The position numbers and the translations under genes are program-made. Positions 57,015-64,000 of a stretch of 64,000 nt of DNA are shown piece by piece. The stretch is taken from assembly GCF_000835495.1 (NCBI RefSeq), contig NW_015622542.1, positions 5,850,485 through 5,914,484 of the forward strand. Reading direction: 5' to 3'. The notes beneath the pieces were generated by a model, which had not been told where the DNA came from, did not search any database, and was given only the letters and a program-made list of their open reading frames with translations. Origin of the DNA: Cladophialophora immunda. Lineage: Eukaryota > Ascomycota > Eurotiomycetes > Chaetothyriales > Herpotrichiellaceae. Numbering within the stretch: position 1 is the stretch's first letter; each line of letters opens with the position of its first letter.

Positions 57015-58951
57015 TTTGTACGACGGTATCAATGCCACGGCTTAGGATACACAGGGTGCTGGGAGAAGGAGGAGGAGAACCGAGCTGCGAGGATGCAGGA
57101 TCGTCATGCCTTTTAAGGGAGCGGAACTGACTTCATCACTTGCACGCGGCCATCCTCCCCCAGGCTCGTGGAAGCGAAGTCCCGTCGTGTTGCCACGCAG
57201 AGATGGAGAAATCGTGGGGACGATCATGCCATGGGGCGGCGAGTCGGCCACTCGTGACCCTTGTGCATGCTGGTAGCTCCAGGTTCTGAAATCCGGGCGG
57301 GTGCAGCGCAACGTCTGGGCTGACGTTGTGGAGGCTGTCAAGACTGACAAGATTGTCAAGACAAGAGCTTCGACGGTAAAACACCGGTGGCCTTCCGACG
57401 GAACATCAGAGAGCGCTCGTGTTCATCTGATGCAACAGAAGCAGGGTGGCTGCATGGAACGATCTTCTTGGAAGGTCACAGTTGTGGTATGGTTGGGTGG
57501 CCATAGTCAAGATCTCCGCCCAAGCCCAAGCCACCCGCTCCCCCAAGCACCAGGAAGCAAGAGGGGGGGGCCAATACCCGTCTGGCCATTCCCTCCGCAG
57601 TTAAATGGAGGCGTATAAACCTAACTTATTTCGACCCCCCTGGAGCAGCCTTCTTCTGGTTATTGCTGGGCTTGGGTGGCACACGGTCTGGCGGCCGTCA
57701 CCGATCCGTGTCCGGCCCCCGGTTGACTGTGGCCCTTCTTCCCCCACAGAGGCGTCAACTCCACGGGGGAGAGTGTTTGCCCCCCAAACTATACCGCGGG
57801 AGCAGGCCAGACCGGCCTTATTGTAATGCCCGTCCCTGAGTAGAATCACCAGCTTCCGACGGCGTCGAACCTTCTTAGGGCAACTCCTAACGTGATTGTA
57901 GATATAGATATAGATACAGAATCCACAAGGACAATTACCGAAACACCTTGCCGGACTGTGACCCTCACGCGTTGCATCGGGCCTGGAAGGCTAATGTAGG
58001 CTTGAGGTGAGTAATCTCAAGAAGACAGCTGTTGGAACAAAGACCCTCTCGGCGTCGTGTCGCATGTGAAGATATAGCGAGGCCTGAGCGAGGAATCCTG
58101 GAGAGGACGAACCAGTGTTCCCCTTGGCTCTGGACAAGCTCCCAGGCGACAAAGACCGCAACCTCGTCGACCGAGAGTTTCCCTTTTGCCACATGCAAAG
58201 CCTATGGATTCTGCTTATAAGGCCTCCGTGGCTCCCGGACAGGATGCGTTCGATACTGCTTAGAGAATACATTAGGCTAATTGTTAGTGCGAATCCTAGA
58301 CAGCCAGTGCCATGTACCGAGTCGTCGAACACGTCTCATCCCACCGCCTCGAAATGTTGATGGCTGGGCGAGCTGTTGTCGGCAGTGTCTAGACCGGATA
58401 TCAGCCCACTTCGGTGCAGGTCAGAGCGGCGGAGCTGAGTTGGGTAATTTGCAAATCGGTATATACTGAGTAGAGACTTCGTGACTATGTGTGGAAAATC
58501 CTCCAGGTCGAATAATGTGACAGCTGTCAGGAGGCAGTCGTCCTGGCTGTTGCTCGCGCTATGGTCTCCCACAGCCATCGTCACCCAGACGATCCCGAGA
58601 CTGGACTTTGGGTGTTCATTCGATGATCGAATCAGAGTAAATGGGCGAGATTAGTCGACTAGAAATTGCAGCGGAAGACTGCTTTGTCTCGTGGCCTGCA
58701 TCTCCGACACCCGATTGCCGAACGCGATTTGCCCCCTTTCCGGCACTGAGTCGCGCTGCACTGCTCAGGGTATGCTCAGAGAACAGACCATCTGTGTGCC
58801 AGGTCGGCATCAGATGCCAGTTGGTATCGCCAAGCGTTTGTTTGATAACTGCCGTGCGGTGTGGCTTGGGTTAGAGTTTTGGTATTTGCACGCGAGCAGA
58901 CGTAGGACCGGGCGAGACATCCCGGCTCGAAGTCTGCGTGCTGCTCTCTGC
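57015..58951. other. Gene-free stretch
   Basis: 1.9 kb between the MFS start and the 3' end of the kinase-like gene. Short open frames only. A GATATA repeat lies near 57900-57917. The left part is the MFS promoter. Confidence 0.45.
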
Positions 58952-61042
58952 TCACACGTTGGGACTAAGCAAATCGTACTTGACGCACATCTCAACACTT
59001 TCCGCGCTGGCCTGGAAGAACCTGCGCGCTTCGAGTCCGACCCAGATCTTCAGTAATGAGAAATCGCCTTCCTTGAAGCTCTTGAGCACGGCTCCGGGGT
59101 CGGAAGATCCAAGTTGCCGCAGAATTGGTAGGGCACTCTGGAAGAGATCAAGATCGGGATCTAGTGCCCTTCCAATACCCTCCAGAAGCAGAATTGAGAT
59201 GACCACATTCACAAAATCACCTTCCATCCTGACATGATGGGCCCGTACCATTCCGAGAACTGAAGAAAGAACATCGCCGATTTTGACATTGCCCAGAGCA
59301 AACGTTTGGCCCTTGACGGCCAGGACGAGATGCTGCATCTTGAGGGCAAAGACTTCACCGTCGATAACGGCATCAGGCTGACGGCATCGTTCAATCATCA
59401 GATGCCCAGCCTTGTAGCCATCGAATTCGGCAACGGCACGGAAAAGATCCAAGAAATTGGCTCTGTTCTTGGCGTTGAGTTCGGTGACGAGGCCGGTGTC
59501 GATAAAGATCAGTTGTGGTATGTAACCCTCCTTGTCAAGTTGATCCAGGGCAGCTAGCCATTCCCGCTTTTTGCCGACATACGGACGCAGCCGCGATAGA
59601 ACTGCCTCGGACTCATCGATTTCGGAAGCTGTCGCTGGCTGAGATGCGTCTTGTCGAGACATGTAAGCAGGTAACTTGACGTCCAACCCCATGTCCGGGT
59701 GGACTGGCTTGTAGAAGTTGACCATGATGTTGCCGGGATGAAGGTCGGCATGAACAAAATTGTCTATCAGGAGCATGTGTAAGAAGGCGTCTAATCCCTC
59801 GTTTGCAATGTCTTTCTGAAAAGCGCCACCTCCGGATTCTAGAAACGCGGCGAGCGGAAGACCTTGAGCGAACTCCTCCACCAGAACAGTGCGAGTAGTA
59901 AAGTCTGTATATGGATAAGGGAACCATGCTGTGGTTCGATGCTGGAAGTGTTTCCGAAGAATTGTCAGATTGGCGGCCTCGATCCGGAGATCCAACTGCA
60001 GCCTCATCATCTCGCCAAAGTTGTGGACTTCGTTCGGGAGATCAAGCCACTCTAAGGTCGGGATAGCATTGATGATTGCGGCAAAGACGGCCATAATCTT
60101 GAGATCCCGACGCACGTTTCGTTCCACCTTTGGATGGAGGACCTTGATAGCGACATAGGCTGAAGGGACTCGTTGTGGGCTTGACTTGACGAGGGCATCC
60201 ACATTCCTCCTGATCCGATCCCTCAGTCTGTGTTTGTCTTGCGCTTCGAGGTCGCTATCATCTGGCTTTGCGAGATCCGGCTTTAGCCTTGCCTTGTACA
60301 CCTGAGCGATGGCTCCGACGCCGAGAGGCTTCTCATCGAACTCCTCAAAGATTTCGTTAAATGCCCTTCCCCCAAATGCTTCCGAGATGGTCTTTATGGT
60401 ATGCCGGAGAGAATGGGCAGGAGCATTAGAATGCAGCTCGGACATCTGCCTGCACATCTCGGCGGGGAAAATGTCGCTCCTGGACGCAGCCCATTGACCC
60501 AGTTTGATGAAAGCAGGGCCTGCTCTCTCCATGGAGCTCACAAGAAACCCATACCACCATATTGTCCCCGCTCTTTCGTTATCGTGATCTTTTCTCCTCG
60601 GACCTAGGAATGCAGCGGGGATGGTGACGATGACGGGGACGAATATGACGAGCAAATGACAGAAGCGCAGGCTCGTGGCAAGGGGTTCGTATATCCACTG
60701 GTCGAGGATGTAGATGATGCTCTTGTACAGTCGACGCGAGCCGTAGGCGTCGTCGGGGACCTTCTTGCTGATCTCCTCCCTCGACACCTCCAACATTTTG
60801 ATTTCTCGAGTCTTGCCACCGTCATTTTCCTCCCCAAGTTGAATAAAGGCTGCTGGAGAAAGAGCGGCCGCGGCAGCCAGAAGAGATGGAGTGCGCCGCT
60901 GACGGGGGTCTTTGAGGCTGTATTTTCTGGTCCACTGGGAGAAGGACTGTTGGCGTCGCGGGTTGCGGACGCGGCTTGTGAATCGAAAGGCGTGCACATC
61001 CCTCCGGCCACAGAAGCGGCCGAAAAGGAAAAAGGAACGCAT
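58952..61042 (-). CDS. UbiB/ABC1 kinase-like, ADCK2/Cqd1 type
   Basis: A single exon of 696 residues. ATG 61042 is the first in-frame ATG; the 14 codons before it lack one. MRSFFLFGRFCGRRDVHAFR followed by RVRNPRR looks like a mitochondrial targeting sequence. A hydrophobic stretch (LRFCHLLVIFVPVIVTIPAA) is a probable inner-membrane anchor. UbiB hallmarks follow: FIKLGQWAASRSDIFP (KxGQ) near residue 180, PLGVGAIAQVYKA (Ala-rich loop), YVAIKVLHPKVE (ATP-binding Lys), LVEEF, NFVHADLHPGNIMVN (catalytic loop) and LIFIDTGLV (metal-binding Asp). Among fungal UbiB proteins it matches the ADCK2/YPL109C (Cqd1) group, linked in yeast to coenzyme Q distribution and lipid balance. Assignment to that group is by overall pattern. 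Confidence 0.88.
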   Translation of the reverse strand: MRSFFLFGRFCGRRDVHAFRFTSRVRNPRRQQSFSQWTRKYSLKDPRQRRTPSLLAAAAALSPAAFIQLGEENDGGKTREIKMLEVSREEISKKVPDDAYGSRRLYKSIIYILDQWIYEPLATSLRFCHLLVIFVPVIVTIPAAFLGPRRKDHDNERAGTIWWYGFLVSSMERAGPAFIKLGQWAASRSDIFPAEMCRQMSELHSNAPAHSLRHTIKTISEAFGGRAFNEIFEEFDEKPLGVGAIAQVYKARLKPDLAKPDDSDLEAQDKHRLRDRIRRNVDALVKSSPQRVPSAYVAIKVLHPKVERNVRRDLKIMAVFAAIINAIPTLEWLDLPNEVHNFGEMMRLQLDLRIEAANLTILRKHFQHRTTAWFPYPYTDFTTRTVLVEEFAQGLPLAAFLESGGGAFQKDIANEGLDAFLHMLLIDNFVHADLHPGNIMVNFYKPVHPDMGLDVKLPAYMSRQDASQPATASEIDESEAVLSRLRPYVGKKREWLAALDQLDKEGYIPQLIFIDTGLVTELNAKNRANFLDLFRAVAEFDGYKAGHLMIERCRQPDAVIDGEVFALKMQHLVLAVKGQTFALGNVKIGDVLSSVLGMVRAHHVRMEGDFVNVVISILLLEGIGRALDPDLDLFQSALPILRQLGSSDPGAVLKSFKEGDFSLLKIWVGLEARRFFQASAESVEMCVKYDLLSPNV

Positions 61043-61769
61043 CAAAGACGACAACGAGGGCTCCTCTATCACTGATCCATGCAAAAGTTGGAGAGAGAAA
61101 CATGAAGCAGCCTGGTGCTCAACAATTTTGATGCCGCAGCTGCAACAATGACGTCGCGTTTTCTACCCGCGTTTCCGCTGCGCCGCCAACCACGAAGGAC
61201 AACTTGCCAACCGCCAATTCTCCTCTCTTCGTCGTATTCAGCATCTGTCTCCTGGCAGGCTCAGGCAAACAACCCATTCCCCTTATCTAGATCAGACTGG
61301 TCGAATACCGATACAAACATCGTCCGCAGTCAACTGGCGCACTCTGTTCCCTTGCGTGATCTTCTTGACTAGACCGTGGGGAAAAAGCAAGCATTCAGAC
61401 CCAGCACATTCGCTTTTTGCTACTCGCCTTCGATGTCTGCATGAGAGATTGCAATGCTAGGCTCCGTCCGATCCTCTTGATCCATGATCTTTCCGTTGCT
61501 AGGCCACCTCGTCGCACTCCGAGGCCCGATTGTCGTTGGTCTTTGTTAGCGAGCTGAGCACCGCCCGCCTCAGCCTTGCGGGCACCTAATTTGGGATCTC
61601 AGGCCCCGACCTGAGTCAGATGAGCGGCCCAGACGTTGATACCATCCTCATATTTCCACAGTCGCGGCTCTGTGTCTGTTGTTCAGATGCTGTTTGGGAT
61701 TTTCATCTTCACCTGTTACACGCTCGTTGCTCAAAGCACGCCAGCACTCACGGAGTCTCCCCACCAAGA
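61043..61769. promoter_or_regulatory. Divergent promoter region
   Basis: 727 bp between the divergent kinase-like and GPI-protein genes. No clear TATA box or third gene; presumably two promoters. Confidence 0.35.
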
Positions 61770-62246
61770 ATGCCCTCAAGCTTGAGTTATCTCGTTTCCT
61801 TGCTTCTCTCCACCTCCGTCCTCCCCTCTTTCATCAGCGCCCAGTCAAGCACCCAATTCGGCCAATGCGCCGACAACTGCGTCAGCACGTACCCGATTGT
61901 CAACCACTGCAACGGCACCGAGACCGGCACCGCGCTCGACGAATGCAAATGCGAGAGCTACTCGCCCTCCAACGACCCGCTGATCAACTGTGTCCTGGGC
62001 TGCCCGTCGGACCAGCAACTCGCATTCGCCGACAGTCTCCCCAAACTCTGCGCCCAGACATTATTCCTGGGTCTCGATCTGTCGGACCAGCCGAAGCCCT
62101 CGGCGGAGAATTCGGCAGCTAGCGCCACGGTCGACGCGGCCAAAGCCACAGGCACGACCAGCGGCAACAGTGCAGCTAGCTTCGCAGCCGGTGCCAACAT
62201 GCTGGGATATCTCGCCTTGACCTTGGGCATCGCCGTGTTGTTATGA
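61770..62246 (+). CDS. Small 8-Cys GPI-anchored surface protein
   Basis: 158 residues from ATG 61770; the open frame extends upstream but the signal peptide fixes this start. MPSSLSYLVSLLLSTSVLPSFISAQ is the signal peptide. The mature part has eight cysteines (QCADNC, HC, ECKC, NCVLGC, LC), N-x-T at NGT, then a Ser/Ala/Thr-rich stalk and a C-terminal hydrophobic helix (MLGYLALTLGIAVLL) with small residues before it, the layout of a GPI signal. Eight cysteines recall CFEM proteins, but the spacing differs, so I do not call CFEM. A cell-wall or plasma-membrane surface role is likely; partner unknown. Confidence 0.82.
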   Translation: MPSSLSYLVSLLLSTSVLPSFISAQSSTQFGQCADNCVSTYPIVNHCNGTETGTALDECKCESYSPSNDPLINCVLGCPSDQQLAFADSLPKLCAQTLFLGLDLSDQPKPSAENSAASATVDAAKATGTTSGNSAASFAAGANMLGYLALTLGIAVLL

Positions 62247-62951
62247 CGAGCTATTCGGGGAGGGCCTGGGTTTGGTTGCGCCACTCTCCCTCGCAAGCCC
62301 TTGGTCACAGCACAGACGGTGGTTCATAAGATGAGAGGCCGCGTATATCCCACTTTATGCAAAGCGTTGGCGCCACGGGATGGAAGGCGACGTCTGGGAT
62401 TACGGGATTGATCGAGGAGTTCTAAGGGAGTGAGGGAAAGCGTCTTTCTCGACAGTCCGGCGTTGGATATACATCAAAGAGAGTGTATTTTGGGGCCACT
62501 ACGTCGTGGAGAACAGGACACACGTACTGTACCTATCTCTCAGCATTTAGAATGTGGCGCTAGGGAGACATGTATAAAGATGCCCAGTGCAGAGTTCACA
62601 GAGAGGTCTCTTTCACCCATGTTGATATACACATCCATCGCTTCGAAAGACAGTCTAATTCAGTGCACTCGATCTGGCTATCGGTATATACCTTACAGAA
62701 ACCCATCGTGAACCAATGTACCCTCCTAGAGGTGCAATGTGGTCGCCCAACGCCGCCATGCCAATTCCTTCCACCGCCCATCGTCGCTATACCATCACAT
62801 ACTTCCACGCAAGCCTGTGTCGTCCGTGTCCGCCTACTAACCCGGTCTACCTCGTATGCACCCTGGCTCGCCAGGCAGGCAGGCAGGTAGGTAGGTAGGT
62901 GGTGACCTCCATGTAGCTGCACAGGTATCTACAGTATCTATCTATAGTTAT
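62247..62951. other. intergenic with CAGG/TAGG tract
   Basis: 705 bp between convergent genes. A CAGG(4)TAGG(3) tract lies at 62872-62900. No further gene. Confidence 0.5.
62872..62900. repeat. (CAGG)n(TAGG)n repeat
   Basis: Four CAGG then three TAGG units; simple repeat near the 3' end of the permease gene. Confidence 0.75.
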
Positions 62952-64000
62952 CTACTTCTCCGCCGACCCAGAACTGGCACCAGCACTGGTATGACCCTGG
63001 CCCCCCAACGCCTCAGCCCCGCCGACCGCCACGCCGCTGATCCAGACGACATTGTCCTCGAGCACGGAGTTGCCCTCGCGGATGTAGCGGAAGCGGGCGC
63101 GCCAGACCCAATAGGCGCCCGGGAAGAGGATGGTGGCGCCGACGATCAGGCACGACCAGTTCATGTAGTCGATGGTGGGGATCGTGACGGGCACGTACAG
63201 CGGGCACAGGTACATGACGATGACGATCAGCGACCAGCACACGGAGACAATGTTGATCGGGTAGCCCCAGCGGCCGAGGTCGAAGTGCGGGCGCGGAGGG
63301 AGGATTTTGCGGCCGCGCAGGAGGACCTACAACGCACACCAAGAACAATTGCCCCGTGTCAATGAATGGCTCCCTCGTGTGGATGGATGGATAAACGCGG
63401 GCGTCGATGGGGGAGGATGGGACGGTAGAAAGGGGGACGTGGGGAAAATGAGGCTCAGGGGCAGTGAAGGAGGACGATGGAGAGAGGAACTCGATAAGAT
63501 GATGATGATGATGATAAGGAGAAGAAAGGAAGGGGAGCAACGCACCACTATCACCGGCGTCACATAGCCAATCTGTAACGTCACGCCGCCGCCCGAAATG
63601 ATCGACTCAAACGCCAGATCGCTCCCGAGCACGATGAGCCCTAGCACAAATCCCTCGTCAGCATCATCCTCAGCCCCAGGGGTAAAACTTCGAGCTGTGT
63701 CGATTCCATTTCTCAAAAGGAAAAGCACGCACCAATCACCAGGTCCACGACCAGAATGGCAATCATCGCCCGCAGCGGGATGTGGAACCTCTCACTGACA
63801 TGCGCAAAGTAGTCGGAGTAGGGAAAGGCCTTGTCGCGGGCCATGCTCCAGGCGAGGCGGGAGCCGGCGTTGTTGGTGCCGACGATGATGAAGAAGTTGA
63901 GCCCGATCATGATCAGCGCGCAGAAGATGCCACCGCCGTAGACGCTGTTGCAGATGTCCATCCACCAGTTCATATAGGGCTGGGACGCTGGGTGGGTAGC
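62952..64000 (-). CDS. APC amino-acid/choline-type permease, partial
   Basis: The 3' part of a gene that continues past the right edge. Exons: 64000-63733 (open at the edge), 63640-63546 and 63326-62952, with introns of 92 and 219 bp in good phase; the long one contains GAT-type microsatellite DNA. The visible product has NNAGSRLAWSMARDKAFPYS followed by DYFAHVSERFHIPLRAMI, the conserved cytosolic loop after helix 8 of APC-superfamily GABA/choline/amino-acid permeases. Further helices follow (MIAILVVDLVIGLIVLGSD, TLQIGYVTPVIVVLL, INIVSVCWSLIVIVMYLCPL, LIVGATILFPGAYWVW). A short Ser/Gly-rich tail ends it. Substrate cannot be told. The N-terminal half is outside the window. Confidence 0.87.

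Noticed and set aside
61770..62246. CFEM domain
   Set aside because: Eight cysteines are present but spacing does not follow the CFEM pattern that I know.

Overview
The window is nuclear DNA of a filamentous ascomycete (Pezizomycotina). Coding regions are broken by short introns, mostly 50-60 bp and one up to 219 bp, with GT...AG ends and CTAAC/CTGAC-type branch sites. Genes stand singly on both strands, 0.3-5 kb apart. The families (Zn2Cys6 regulators, DUF3659/LEA-like protein, S10 carboxypeptidase, histidine acid phosphatase, ACS-type MFS carrier, fungal IQ protein) are typical of moulds. I cannot fix the class or species. No virus, transposon, CRISPR array, rRNA or tRNA was recognised.

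Layout, left to right: GNAT acetyltransferase (+, 101-979); a 1634-residue acidic repeat protein with LEA-like and 13 DUF3659-like units (-, 1442-6396); a 3 kb gene-free stretch; a decayed Zn2Cys6 regulator (-, 9386-11158) facing an extended SDR with a one-base frameshift (+, 11614-12664); secreted serine carboxypeptidase (-, 13083-15065); CTF1/FarA-type Zn2Cys6 regulator (-, 17036-19615) with a very long upstream region; five-exon IQ-motif protein (+, 23259-25192); FAD-dependent monooxygenase (+, 25892-28141); two uncharacterised minus-strand genes, one nuclear-looking (28648-30614) and one membrane protein (30902-31806); secreted histidine acid phosphatase (+, 33234-35121); MFS transporter (-, 36003-37755); TMEM135-like membrane protein (-, 39210-40787); Cys-rich single-pass membrane protein (+, 41245-42171); BTB-like protein (-, 42924-44892); a 4.8 kb gene-free stretch; a 1375-residue disordered protein (+, 49677-53804); ACS/allantoate-type MFS carrier (-, 55238-57014); UbiB/ADCK2-type mitochondrial kinase-like protein (-, 58952-61042); small 8-Cys GPI-type surface protein (+, 61770-62246); and the 3' part of an APC amino-acid/choline-type permease running off the right edge (-).

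Most genes look like unrelated neighbours. Several serve secretion, uptake or the cell surface: carboxypeptidase, phosphatase, three transporters and the GPI protein. The adjacent regulator and SDR face each other across 455 bp and are both damaged, so they look like the relic of a small regulated unit. Intron-joined models were checked by hand: splice phases and total lengths are consistent for every intact multi-exon gene given here, but none was tested against transcripts or databases.

The most noteworthy observations are the higher-order A/B repeat inside the DUF3659-like protein, the regulator pseudogene with three independent lesions, the SDR frameshift in a G5 run, and nine copies of the 9-mer TACGGAGTA, all outside coding sequence.
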